Below, piece by piece: positions 1-10,815 of a stretch of 64,000 nucleotides of DNA. The position numbers were made by a program, and so were the translations under genes. Location of the stretch: NCBI GenBank assembly GCA_016630955.3, contig CM049987.1:744001-808000 (forward strand), read 5' to 3'. Position 1 is the first letter of the stretch, and each line of letters opens with the position of its first letter. The notes under the pieces are model-generated. The model saw nothing but the letters and a program-made list of their open reading frames with translations. It was not told where the DNA came from and made no database searches. This DNA is from Didymella arachidicola. Lineage: Eukaryota > Ascomycota > Dothideomycetes > Pleosporales > Didymellaceae.

Positions 1-2575
1 TGCACCTGCGAATCGAAAACCTCTTCTAGACATTTCCAATCCCACGCCACCTCAGACACCACCTGTCGACGCCAATGGCAGCTACTACACGGTACTATGG
101 CGAAAGTTCACGACGAAGAAGAACAAGACGTGGGACGGAGACGGCGTACTGGCCGTCACGAACGGTTATGGTGTCCTTACGGACAGCGACTCTGGCAAGG
201 AGATGGGCAAGGGCGTGTGCAGCTGGCCGCTGCTCCCTGGGTCTCAGCTGTCAATTGGCGGCAAAGAACTTGAGATTGACGACGTCATTGATAAGAAGGA
301 CTACCTGTCCGGGCGCATGTTTATGGGCAAGGCAGCAGCTACACCTGCTGAGCAGGCGACGAAGAGTGTGGAGCCTGGATACAAGGCTCTCTCTGTGGGC
401 AAGTCGGCGCCGGCTAGTAAGGCGAAGGTCAGGAGGACCGAGTCTTCGAGCAGCACTAAGAGCGCTGTGCCCGAATACGCTCCATCTCTGAACAGAAAGC
501 AACAGTTCAAGACACCGCTGCTTTCAAATACCGTACTTCCGCAGCGCAGCCCATCAATACCTACACCTCGCCACGATCCAAATGCACCGAATGCACTGGT
601 CATGAAGCGGCCTACGATTATACCAAAGGGGAAGCAGGTTGTGGATGTCGTCGTGGACCCCGTATTGAGCAAGCAGCTCCGTGATCATCAACGAGAGGGT
701 GTAAAGTTTCTGTATGAGTGTGTCATGGGCATGCGTAGCGAAGGCGAAGGTGCGATCATGGCCGATGAGATGGGTCTTGGAAAGACCCTGCAGACTATTA
801 CCTTGATCTGGACATTGCTCAAGCAGAATGCGATTCACGACATCGGGCCAGCTATTACAAAAGCGCTTATTGTCTGTCCAGCCGGTCTGGTCGACAACTG
901 GAAGCGCGAGTTCCGCAAGTGGCTGGGCAATGAAAGGATCGGTGTCTACGTCGCTGATGCGAAGAACAAGAAAATTGCCAACTTCACCATGGGCAAGGCT
1001 TACAATGTTTTGATCATCGGATATGAGATGCTCAGGACAGTACAAGAGGAACTCAAAAGGGGAGCCGGTGTAGACATTGTTATCGCTGACGAGGGGCACC
1101 GACTGAAGACTGCGAACAACAAGTCCATGCAGGCCATTCAGGGTCTTAACACCGAGAGACGCATTATCCTGTCAGGAACGCCGCTACAGAACGATTTGGG
1201 CGAATTCTATACAGCCATCGACTTTGTCAACCCTGGGCTCCTCGGTCAACGAGCCGCCTTCAAGCGTGCGTTTGAAGCACCTATCCTTCGGAGTCGTCAG
1301 CCAGATGCAAGCGAATCAGAGTTGGAGAAAGGTGAGGCTCGATGGCAGGAGCTTGTGTCCCTGACGAGCAAGTTCATGATACGGCGCACGGCGGATGTGC
1401 TGTCAAAGTACCTGCCGCCAAAGACAGAGCATATCGTCTTCTGCCGTCCAACGAAAGCACAAGCCGAAGCATATCGCAGCATCCTGGCTTCGCCTCTGTT
1501 TACAGCTGCCTATGGCAACATGGACATGGCGCTGCAGCTCATCACTATATTGAAGAAGGTCTGCAACAGCCCATCACTGCTGAAGTCGAAGAAGGACACC
1601 GAAGGCAAAGAGTCGGAGATGATAGAATCGATTCTCCCACTGATCCCATCGACTATCCTGAACTCTCACGCATCTAGTACGAAACTGCGTCTCCTCGACA
1701 ATCTAGTCCACCGCCTCTACACCACGACAGAAGAAAAGATTGTCATTGTGTCGAATTACACCATGACTCTCGACATGATCGAGCGCCTGCTCACCTCTTT
1801 GTCATACACCTATCTACGTCTTGACGGCAGCACACCTGCCAGCAAACGTCAAGGCCTTGTCGAGAAGTTCAACAAAACCACTAAGACCACGAACTTCGCC
1901 TTCCTTCTGTCCGCCAAATCTGGTGGCGTGGGCCTCAACCTGATTGGCGCATCGCGCATCGTGCTTTTCGACATCGACTGGAATCCCGCCACCGACCTGC
2001 AAGCCATGGCGCGCATCCACCGCGACGGCCAGAAGCTGCCGTGCAAGGTGTACAGGTTCCTTGTGCAGGGTGGTCTGGACGAGAAGATCTACCAGCGCCA
2101 AGTCATGAAAATGGGACTCGCTAACGCTGTCGTGGATAACAAGCAGTCCGCATCGTCATTCTCGCGGGACGAGCTAAGAGACTTGTTCCGCCTTGATGAG
2201 CGCGAGACGTGCCAGACACACGATCTGTTGGGTTGTACGTGTGACTGCACCGGCGCGCCGGAGATCAAGCTCGAAGACCCGCGCGATATCGAGGAAGAGG
2301 ATAGCGAAGATGACAAGCCGCTTCTTCCCGGCCTTAAGAGAGCGAGCGAAATCAACGTCGAGGCGCAGGAAGCCGAACTCGAGGAGCGACGAAAGAAGAA
2401 GATGCCCAAGCTCAGGATGCTCATGGAGTATCGGCACCTCGATACGAAGCATATCTCTGAGGGTATTGTGGATGAAGAGGAGTTGGCGCTTACCGTTGAT
2501 GATGATGTTTTCCTTGAGGTGGTCAAGCAGAGCGAAAGTAGTGTAGGCTTCTTGTTAACAAAGTCGAGCTCATAG
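1..2575 (+). CDS. RDH54: Rdh54/Rad54B-type Swi2/Snf2 DNA translocase, 5' partial
   Basis: The reading frame is open from base 2 to the stop at 2573-2575, so the start lies upstream of the window. The first residues (YYTVLWRKFTTKKNKTWDGD and onward) match the N-terminal conserved segment of Rad54B/Rdh54, so the true protein begins before base 1; the in-frame ATG at 203 is internal. Seen: Walker A DEMGLGKT near base 760, a DEGH box II (DEGHRLKT) near 1090, the SGTPLQNDLGEF motif near 1170, and a C-terminal helicase lobe with VGLNLIGASR and ARIHRDGQK near 1925-2040. A cysteine cluster (HDLLGCTCDC) lies near 2220 and the tail is acidic. Family knowledge: a nuclear dsDNA translocase that works with Rad51/Dmc1 in recombinational repair and meiosis and removes Rad51 from DNA. 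No intron is seen in this part. Rad54 itself is less likely because of the N-terminal segment and the Cys-rich tail. Confidence 0.93.
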   Translation, partial: APANRKPLLDISNPTPPQTPPVDANGSYYTVLWRKFTTKKNKTWDGDGVLAVTNGYGVLTDSDSGKEMGKGVCSWPLLPGSQLSIGGKELEIDDVIDKKDYLSGRMFMGKAAATPAEQATKSVEPGYKALSVGKSAPASKAKVRRTESSSSTKSAVPEYAPSLNRKQQFKTPLLSNTVLPQRSPSIPTPRHDPNAPNALVMKRPTIIPKGKQVVDVVVDPVLSKQLRDHQREGVKFLYECVMGMRSEGEGAIMADEMGLGKTLQTITLIWTLLKQNAIHDIGPAITKALIVCPAGLVDNWKREFRKWLGNERIGVYVADAKNKKIANFTMGKAYNVLIIGYEMLRTVQEELKRGAGVDIVIADEGHRLKTANNKSMQAIQGLNTERRIILSGTPLQNDLGEFYTAIDFVNPGLLGQRAAFKRAFEAPILRSRQPDASESELEKGEARWQELVSLTSKFMIRRTADVLSKYLPPKTEHIVFCRPTKAQAEAYRSILASPLFTAAYGNMDMALQLITILKKVCNSPSLLKSKKDTEGKESEMIESILPLIPSTILNSHASSTKLRLLDNLVHRLYTTTEEKIVIVSNYTMTLDMIERLLTSLSYTYLRLDGSTPASKRQGLVEKFNKTTKTTNFAFLLSAKSGGVGLNLIGASRIVLFDIDWNPATDLQAMARIHRDGQKLPCKVYRFLVQGGLDEKIYQRQVMKMGLANAVVDNKQSASSFSRDELRDLFRLDERETCQTHDLLGCTCDCTGAPEIKLEDPRDIEEEDSEDDKPLLPGLKRASEINVEAQEAELEERRKKKMPKLRMLMEYRHLDTKHISEGIVDEEELALTVDDDVFLEVVKQSESSVGFLLTKSSS

Positions 2576-3697
2576 AGCGGACATGGGCGAGGAACGTCTT
2601 TCAGTATCGCATAGCGTCGGTGTTTTTGGGTTCTTGGGCGGGATGTGGGTGGTGCAAACGCATGGAATGAGTAATGAAGTCGAACAGCAACTTCATGTGA
2701 GCGATATACCCTAGATCTGCATGCACACATAAACTCTTCACATTAGTAATCTTCTGCTTCTCCATCGGATTTGCTTTCGCTCAAATTTCGAAAACAGCCC
2801 ACTTCCATACCATGTCTGAGGCCTTCTCTGTCATCCTCAAAATTCCAATCGACGAAAGAACGGGCGCGGTGTTCTGCGGATTTAGAATTGTGTCAGCCTT
2901 CCTTTCTGTTTCTCCTGCCACCATCTCCTGCCACCATCTGCTCATTCATTTACCCGGAAGTACGTAAGAAAGCTTCAAGATCCTTCTTCTACTTCGCAGA
3001 ATCCCAAACGTATTCATAAATACGATACACCTGAGACTGGTTCGCCCGTTCTAAGGGCACGAAAAGCTACGATCCCACTACGATATGTTCGTCTCCATTT
3101 CTGGATCTTCTGCGCTCACAACCGTTAAAGGAACTGGAGAGATCTGAGGTCCGTCTTATCAGACAAAAATTGGATGTAGTTGGTGCCATGGCTCTGATCT
3201 TCCAAGAGCACCTATATGCAGTCTAACTGAGCACGTCTTCGTACCTGAAATATTTTGCGAAACCGGGGCTTTGCGATGACCTATATCGGCAGCCAGGATT
3301 TCGTTGGGGGCCTAGCTTCTTCAACGCGCGCTTCTGCATTTTCAAAAGAGAAGTGATCAATCGTCATGAGCTTTGCGTGTCAAAGCGCAGAGGAGAAGGC
3401 GCACTTGCTGCCATGGTGTCATCAAGCGATGTCCAAACCATGCGCGTTGAACAGTCCTGGCAAGTTTATGGTGCGACAAACATGATTGCAACCCAAACGG
3501 GACTGTCATACCTCAGAACAAGATTATGCACGGTTGTGGCAGCGAAGCTTTGTGTATTCTTTACATTGATGCTAGTAGTATCCCACAACGTACTGACGCG
3601 ACTGCGCATGATGCAACTTAGTCAAACCATGCCCAATACTCGCTACACCACACAGCCGGTATACAATCTGGATGTGAAGGAAAAGTCAATCAAGTAT
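2576..3697. other. Intergenic, convergent 3' flanks
   Basis: This is the space between the helicase stop and the carboxypeptidase stop on the other strand. I see only short unconvincing frames (for example 2771-3019). A long + frame at 3353-4651 is the antisense shadow of the carboxypeptidase gene. Polyadenylation signals of both genes are expected here, but none is clear. Confidence 0.6.
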
Positions 3698-5382
3698 CTA
3701 CGACTCCCAGAAGTCACCAGCCAACCACCTGTTGACCATCTCGAGGGAGGCCTCAGGCTGGTCGTAGGGGACCATGTGTCCACCGGCGTGCAGCCTCATG
3801 AAGGTGAAGTTACCGCTCGACTTGACCTCTCCGACCTTCTTGCCATCACCATCGATCTTGAAGTCCTCCAACGAGGCCTTCTGGAAATTCTTCTGGCCGG
3901 GCCACTCAAGAGCCTCAGTCCAAGCTTTGTTGCCAAGCCAGTTGCAGATGTAGTCTGCGTCGCCGGCATAGACAAGGACGGGGATCTCCTTCAGGATACC
4001 AGGGACAACGCGGTGGAAAGGCTTCATCCAGTCACCACCGAGGAGGAAGTTGCGGTTGATGTCGAAGTTGCAAGACTCGTAGTTGCTGACCTCCGCGCCA
4101 ACGGCCTTCATCACCTCCTTCTTGTTGAGGTAGCCCTGGATCCAGTCAAGTTCATCGTAGCAAAGGCTGTTGCTGCCGCAAGGCTTGCGAATATCGTAGA
4201 CGTTCTGGCCAGTGCGCTGGTAGGGACCGATCATGGCGTTGTTGCAGTAGATGGAGGCGGGGACACAGCTCCAAACAGACTCGGAGTTGTAGCAGTTCTC
4301 GATCAAGCTAAGGCAGCGGGGAAGAGCGTTGTCCATCGACCTGCAAGCACTCTCGTCCAAGACAGCGGGCCATCCACCCTCACCACAGGCCATAGGGCGG
4401 TACTCGGGGTACTGTGTAAGACCGTCGGTAAGACCGTTACCAATAAGAACCGATTGAAGGTTGATGTTGCGCTTCTTGTGAGACAGGATCTCGGAGGCGA
4501 AGACGGGGATGTAATGGCCAGCATAGGACTCGCCAGAGATATGGAAGCTCTGCTTGGAGTACTCAGGGAACTGCTTGAAAAAGAGGGTAAGGAGGGCGTA
4601 GACGTCTTTGCCAGCGGCAACGGTGTTGCTGACAGAGCCGCCAGAGTATGAGTACCCAACGTTGACGGGCTGGTCGAGGAAGATGACGGAAGCATTGCTG
4701 TTCCACGAGTAGTCGTTGTGCTTGATCTTCTGGTCCTTGGTAATGGAAGCGGGGCCGAGCTCCATGAACAGACCTGTCAGCGACGAGCAGCCAGGTCCAC
4801 CATTAAGCCAAAGCACTATGGGATCATTCTTGGGATCATTGCGAGACTCGAAGAACCCTAGGAGATGATTAGTAACGGTGGCAAATAGTGGCCATCAAGG
4901 TGCTACTCACAGTAGAACAGGTGCTTGTCCTCCTCGTCATCATCGAGGTAGCCACTGTACTGCTTGACCTTATCGACGCCGAGAACGCTTGGGTCGACGT
5001 GCTTAGCACGCAGGCTGTAGTTTTCGAGCTTGCCGTCGATCTCGCGCTCCTTCTCGCCGCTCTCGTTCTCGACCCAGACGCTCTGAACATCTGCGCCCTT
5101 GACGACGTAGTCCCACTCGGAGTCGTGCTTTCGGGTGTGAGGCTTTGGGTTGGAGAAGAAGGCGGCCTTCTCCATCTGCTCGGGGAACATCATAGCCACC
5201 TCATCCCAGATAGCGCGTGCCTCGCCAGTCAGCGACTTGAGGTTCTCTTCGAGATTGTGGAGAGGCTTTGTCCACGAGCTGGTGTCAAAGCTTTTGAAAG
5301 ATTCAGGTGCCTTGAGGACCTGCTGCTGTGGGATAGCAGCGGACGCTGCCCCAATGAGCAGTGCCGAGGTAGCTACCTTCAT
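3698..5382 (-). CDS. cpyA: Vacuolar carboxypeptidase Y precursor (S10 serine carboxypeptidase)
   Basis: Two exons on the minus strand, 5382-4911 and 4857-3698, joined over a 53-bp GT-AG intron (4858-4910). The join restores HLFYWFFESRNDP, a conserved CPY block. The product is 543 aa, the usual size of fungal CPY-A. A signal peptide (MKVATSALLIGAASA) is followed by a charged propeptide. The mature enzyme carries the oxyanion motif LWLNGGPGCSS, the nucleophile serine in ISGESYAGHY, the catalytic aspartate in YAGDADYICNW and the catalytic histidine in HAGGHMVPYDQP. Family knowledge: a broad exopeptidase that removes C-terminal residues, sorted through the secretory pathway to the vacuole and matured by proteolysis. 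It is divergent from sdo1, with 598 bp between the start codons. Confidence 0.96.
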
Positions 5383-5980
5383 GGCGGCGTGCGATAGAGC
5401 TTCCGGAGCTCAAGGATAGGTGTGCAACGAAAATGAAGAACCCAATGAACTAAATCAAAGGGTGTTGAGTATTGGGAAGGATGGTGAATCAGAAATTGGG
5501 TGGAGAAGATGGGGTATGAGAGATGGAGAGTGTTGGAGTGATGGGAGCTCGGTGACCAGGTAACCTCCAGCCACCTCAATGACGAAGCTAAGGGCTTATC
5601 AGCTGGGGTGCTAGTCCGAGCGCGGACAGCTCACGAGGTCGAACCATTCGCGTTTCAAGCCGCGCCGACGGGTATGGAAGCTCTGCCGGCCGCCTCATTG
5701 TTGCATTGAGGCATCATCGTCTTTGTGCATGTGATTCGAAGCTCTAATCTTGCATTTCTGCTGCGGCGAGCCGTCCCTTGCCCCGTGAAGCCTGAGTTTT
5801 GGGGCGCTTCTTCCTGTTCCTGCATCTCGGTCGTATTAGGCTAGCGTGGTCAGTGTGAGTATGAGCCAGAAAACGTCATATGGGCCATGATTCATCCCCG
5901 CTTCGCCGTGCGCAACTTTTATATCTGCGCCGCAGCAAATTTGTGTGCACACTGAATGAGAGTGAACAACAGCGGACGAA
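5383..5980. promoter_or_regulatory. Divergent promoter region of cpyA and sdo1
   Basis: About 600 bp lie between the two start codons of oppositely oriented genes, so both promoters must sit here. I see CT-rich tracts but no TATA box or named operator that I can defend. Confidence 0.5.
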
Positions 5981-6928
5981 ATGCCTATTAACCAGCCATC
6001 AAACCAGATCAAGCTCACCAACGTCTCGTTGGTGCGCATGAAAAAAGGTGCGCAGTATCCTACCGCATCTTTTTCGCGCAAACGATGCTGACTTCGTGTA
6101 GGCAAGAAGCGTTTCGAAATCGCATGCTACAAGAACAAAGTTCTCGAGTGGCGCAACAAGATCGAGAAGGATCTTTCCAACGTGCTGCAGATCGAGAATG
6201 TCTTCCTGAACGTTAGCAAAGGCCAGGCGGCGCCAAAGGCTGACCTCGACAAGGCGTTTGGCAAGAAGCCCATGGAGGAGATCATCCTTGAGATCTTGGA
6301 CCATGGCGAACTGCAGGTCGGAGAGAAGGAGCGCGGCGCTGAGCTCGAACGCACAAAGAACGAAGTAATCGATATTGTCGCCGGCAAGCTGGTCGACCCC
6401 CGAACGAAGCGCGTCTACACCACCGGCATGATTGAGAAGGCTCTGGACCAGCTGTCCACCCAGACACAAGCGCAACAACAGGAGAGCAAGGCCGGGACCG
6501 AGACGCCGGATGGCGAGGACAAAGCGAAAGCACTGCCTAAGTGGAGCGGTGTTGTCACGACGAAATCTGCCAAGTCACAGGCTCTATTCGCCATGAAGGC
6601 TTTGATTGCCCATCAGCCAATCCCTGTTGCGCGCATGCAGATGAAGCTGCGAGTCAGCTGCCCAACTTCCGTGCTTAAGCAAGCAGTCAAGAGTGCACCC
6701 AAGGCACAGGCAGACGGTGAAGAGAAGGCCGCCACTGGCACAGTCAAGGACACCATTCTAGCATTTATGGAGAAGATCGAGAGCCAGGACACCATGGGGG
6801 CTGAATGGGAGGCTGTTGGTCTTGTCGAGCCCGGTGCTTTCAAGGGCCTCAACGAATTCATCGAGAGCCAGACCAAGGGCCGAGGAAATGTCGAGGTTAT
6901 GGAGATGGCTGTCGGTGCTGACGACTGA
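5981..6928 (+). CDS. SDO1: Ribosome maturation protein Sdo1/SBDS
   Basis: Exon 1 is 5981-6047, then a 54-bp GT-AG intron (6048-6101), then exon 2 6102-6928; phase is kept and gives 297 aa. The N-terminus MPINQPSNQIKLTNVSLVRM runs into KKRFEIACYKNKVLEWR, the SBDS N-terminal domain. The middle has NVFLNVSKGQ and the HGELQVGEKER helix region, and the C-terminal domain includes KALIAHQPIPVARMQMKLRV. Family knowledge: with the GTPase Efl1, Sdo1 releases Tif6/eIF6 from pre-60S subunits in the cytoplasm. The protein is longer than the roughly 250-aa yeast form because of a Gln/Lys-rich insert around residues 165-190 and a longer tail. The ATG at 5981 is chosen because the conserved start falls there; the ORF beginning at 6182 is only an internal methionine. 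Confidence 0.95.
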
Positions 6929-8172
6929 GTGGTGACACGTCGAAGAACGTGTTGTGTGCAGCAGTGTCAATGTCGACTGCACCCTGCCGGTCGCCTCATT
7001 CGCACCGTGCCTGAGCGCCTCGAACCCTCCATATTCGGATCATCGAATCATGATCAGCTCCGCCTGGGCACATACATACACCACTTCCCCGTCCACGGCC
7101 CGACCCACCCACTATGATACCCAACGAAAACAGGCGGTACGGGGATCAGGCTGTTCGGCAGTTCTGAGCAGATGCGCAGTACTCCAGGCTTTGAGGTCCT
7201 TCGGACGCTCAGAAAACGAGTTGGATCTTGCTAGACACTGTTTGTAAGCATCGCGTGGTCGATGATCTGCAACAGGTTAGACAGGCACATATATCCATTA
7301 TCGAGAAATACCTTTCAAAAGTCTCTTCCACTCACTCTTTTCCTTCACTCATAATCACGCATCGTGTATCTCCATTTCTGGCGAATCTGATCCCGCAGCT
7401 CGCACATTTTCTCCTTAGTCGTTGGGCAGCTTCCGTGTGCTGGCGCCTGCTCATCCTATTGGCGAATAGTACATGAGGCTGCATGCACCTTCCCCTTGCT
7501 CACCACGTCACTGCGGCAACGTCGCGAACTCCATCACGTTATCTCGTAATCGCCTGACTTCTCGAACCTTCTGAAGCGCATACGAGAGTGTTGTGAGGAT
7601 ACGCGGATACCATGTATTGCTACCTCTAATGCTCTTGCAATTCGGTCACTGACCATATCCAGCACCTCTTCGACCTTAGAATTAGGCCCTCAACACTCGT
7701 CTTCCTTATATCTTGCCATGGTCACTCTTGTCTTCTCTCCCCTCTTCAGCTCGTTGTCATTCATTTCGGCCTATCATTCTGGCACATAATATTCAATGCA
7801 AAGTGCGTTGTCCCCTCAACGCACTGCAGCTCATCTATTGTCCAACCACTGGCATCTTAGCCCTATCCCCGCATTCCGTGATTGTGGACATTAGCGCCCT
7901 GTGAGGCGCCTCATCGGGCGCGTGGGCGCGTGGCGTGGTTGCATATCGACATGCAGGGCCAGCGAAACGGCCATGATGATGCCCCAGGGTAGGCCATAGA
8001 CGAGTCTGTCGAGCGAGGCAAGTGGGATAAGAAGCTCACTAGCGGTAGCTTTGATGGGTAGGCTCACGCCTTCATATCTCCTTCATATTCCTCTCGTGGG
8101 AGAGTGTAAATTCACTTAGGGTCTCTCACTTGTCTGTATAGCTCCTGGCGCATCGCTGCGCTAGCATTCATC
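6929..8172. other. Intergenic, no supportable gene
   Basis: 1.24 kb between sdo1 and the next + gene. Only small frames without conserved features are present. It should hold the sdo1 3' end and the promoter of the 8173 gene. CT-rich stretches occur at 7320-7350 and 7720-7760. Confidence 0.5.
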
Positions 8173-8922
8173 ATGGCGGCTCTTCTCGCTGCACCACCGC
8201 GGACACCCAGCCCAAAGGTCCGCATACGCTCACAATCATTCTCGTTCGACTCGCCCTCATCGATCACTAGACTCAATGCCTCCACCCCCATCGAAGAGTC
8301 ACCGTTCTCAAAATCAACCGGCAGCATCAACGTCAATAGGACAGTGCCTCAACACCATGTCCTGCTGCCACTCCGAACCAAAATGAGCGATGAATCGCTC
8401 TCAGACTCCTCCAGCGCTATGTCCATATCCACAGCAAGCTCGCCCACCATATCCGAGCACGACATGAGCCTACATGTCTCACAAGAAGACGAAGCTACAG
8501 GTGGACTCATGGATCTACCAGAAGGCAACCTCCTCGGCCTCTTCGAACATGCGTCTGCACCTCGCCGCCCAGACGCACTCAACTCCCACCCTCCATATCC
8601 CCTCTCCGCACGCCCCTTATCACCTCGCGCGATTCACTCCCCGGCAAAGCGCCAACGCCTCGCACCTCCCGCCCTCTCCCTCCCGCCACCTGATCACATA
8701 CCCTCCGGCCCCATCTCGCCCTTAGCATTCCAGGACCCGGATTCTAGCATGACAAGTCCGTGGCTTGTCAGGGTGGTGCTGGACTTACATGATGTGAAGG
8801 GCGTTTGCTGGATGAATATCAAAGATGTGCTGGAAAGGATATATGGAGTTAGAACGGGGAGTGATGAGATATTGGAAATCTTGAGCGGGAATGGGAGGGT
8901 AAGGAGGGTCTGGTGGGATTGA
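8173..8922 (+). CDS. Uncharacterised Ser/Pro-rich fungal protein
   Basis: Single-exon frame of 249 aa starting MAALLAAPPRTPSPKVRIRS. Residues 1-195 are Ser/Pro-rich, look disordered and hold many SP and TP pairs. The last roughly 55 residues look folded: SPWLVRVVLDLHDVKGVCWM is followed by a short helical region and ends in RRVWWD. I do not recognise a named domain. The SP/TP density suggests a phosphorylated regulator, but this is only inference. No signal peptide or membrane segment is seen. The start fits, with a purine (A) at -3 (cATCATGG). Confidence 0.6.
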   Translation: MAALLAAPPRTPSPKVRIRSQSFSFDSPSSITRLNASTPIEESPFSKSTGSINVNRTVPQHHVLLPLRTKMSDESLSDSSSAMSISTASSPTISEHDMSLHVSQEDEATGGLMDLPEGNLLGLFEHASAPRRPDALNSHPPYPLSARPLSPRAIHSPAKRQRLAPPALSLPPPDHIPSGPISPLAFQDPDSSMTSPWLVRVVLDLHDVKGVCWMNIKDVLERIYGVRTGSDEILEILSGNGRVRRVWWD

Positions 8923-9830
8923 GCCCTCTTGAGAAAGATTGTGTGTGGGAGGAGAAGATTGAAAGCGGAAGCTGAAGTGGAGGAGGAGGAGAGTACACGA
9001 CATGAAGGAGTAAGTGAGCTGGTCTCCGAGAGCCCATTTCTGTTGGCGTTCCGCTGGCGTTTCGTTTGCGTATTCACTTTTCTTTCGGCTTCTGGTTTAC
9101 TTCCTTTGCATTGCTTTGGCGCTTACAACCAACTTCACGACTACCGACGACTTTACGACTGTTTACGACTGGATAACGACATGACGATTACGATTTATGC
9201 ATGACTTACAACTAGATGGCTCTGTTGTACTATGTAGAGTACGCGAGATTCAACTTATTCAATTCATAGTACATTCGAACATACTGCCTTGACGTAGCTT
9301 TGCCATACTGCCTTCGTATACATGAGGCTCTCGAATGAGCTAGAATGGCGATGTGCATTTGTACAGAATAATTCGGGTGAATGCAGGGCGATCACGCATG
9401 AAGGATCGCGCATGATGCACTACAGCAACAGATGTCGTCTCTTGAGTCGCTGCGGATGAAAGACGGAAATGCCGTTCCCGAACAAGGATGCAGTAGTTTC
9501 GAATTTTTGATGAGGCTGCATACGGTCGTGGTACCAGTCGGAGACTTCTAACCGCATGACGTGTGCTTGGTGTAGACGAGTGTGCTAGAGGACGGTTAAA
9601 GCGTGTCAGAAATGACCATGAGTAGACAGATGGAACTTGAAATCGTTGGTATAATTTTTGGTACAGGATGATGTACCCTTGACCTTGTCGCCATCCATCA
9701 TAGACCGTATGCAGTGCATGTTGCAGCCAATGAATGCCGTAAAACACCGATAGTGCACCACCCATTTCGTAAAGCCTTGATACACACCAACACCAGCCTG
9801 TTGCTGACCCCAGCCGGGAACGCATAATAT
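8923..9830. other. Intergenic between convergent genes
   Basis: 0.9 kb holding the 3' ends of the 8173 gene (+) and uS13 (-). A repeated cgacgactttacgactgttt-like stretch lies near 9135-9190. No gene could be supported; the minus frame 9825-9340 has no recognisable content. Confidence 0.5.
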
Positions 9831-10815
9831 TTAGCCCTTCTTCTTGGAGACACCAACGGTCCTGCCGCGACGACCGGTGGTCTTGGAGTGCTGACCACGG
9901 ACGCGGAGGCCCCAGTAGTGACGGAGACCACGGTGAGCGCGGATCTTCTTGAGGCGCTCGAGGTCCTCACGGAGCTTGGAGTCAACACCGTTGGCGAGGA
10001 CCTGAGTGTCCTTGCCGTCGACAATGTCGCGCTGCCTGTTGAGGAACCAAGTGGGGATCTTGTCTGGTGGGTGTTAATACTGCACTCGTAGCTGAACTAT
10101 GGTAAGACGTACACTGCAGAGGGTTCTGGATGATGGTAACGATACGCTCAAGCTCCTCAGAGGTGAGGTCACCAGCGCGCTTGGTCAGATCAACATCGGC
10201 CTTCTTGCAGACCAAGTTGGAGTAGCGGCGACCGACACCCTTGATCTTGGTCAAGGCGTACATGACCTTCTGCTTTCCATCGACGTTTGTGTTCAACAAA
10301 CGGATGATGTACTGGAAGCTGTGGCAAGTCAGCATTGCTGTTCGCCATGCATTATAGTCGAGATGTGCATCGTCGGGCTCCTCGCGGGCTACGCCCACTG
10401 AGTTTGCAACAACGATGCAAGCACCTCTCCCGTTTCCAGACAGTATGCTACTCCTCCGCCGTTGTCTATGTTGTGTTCATCATCCGCAGCGGTCGGTACC
10501 GTTATCCTCCTCTTTCAGCATGCTGTCGTAGATCGAGAAAGGTCTTGCATCGGGTGACAAGCGCGAGTGGGCGCGGGCGCGATATCGAGGAGGTACCACG
10601 AAGGCATCGTTGACGTGCTCAGGGCGTGTGAACGTACTTAGACTTCTCTCCGGAGACGAGCGCTATGAGGATGTCAGTACATTTGTTCGATGCAGATGGC
10701 CTATGTTTTGCAATTTTGCGCCCACACTCATGCGCGCTCGGGGTGTCCAGCGTGCGCAAGAGAATGCAGCAGCATTATTGCATGCAGAAGGTAAAGTGCG
10801 GCGGTACTCACACAT
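9831..10815 (-). CDS. RPS18: 40S ribosomal protein uS13 (S18)
   Basis: Four exons on the minus strand: 10815-10812 (only ATG plus one base), 10662-10638, 10318-10113 and 10063-9831. The introns are 10811-10663 (149 bp), 10637-10319 (319 bp) and 10112-10064 (49 bp), all GT-AG. Splicing gives MSLVSGEKSNFQYIIRLLNT, the conserved N-terminus, and a 155-aa protein ending GRTVGVSKKKG, the normal family length. Family knowledge: uS13 sits in the head of the small subunit at the inter-subunit bridges and contacts the P-site tRNA region. The two long 5' introns are typical of fungal ribosomal protein genes. Frames at 10398 and 10024 are fragments extending into introns or other frames. Confidence 0.96.

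Noticed and set aside
3353..4651. 432-codon + frame
   Set aside because: Lies wholly antisense to the carboxypeptidase Y exon 2; its residues are the shadow of GC-biased codons and show no domain.
9340..9825. 161-codon minus frame after RPS18
   Set aside because: Lies in the 3' flank of the ribosomal gene and shows no conserved content.
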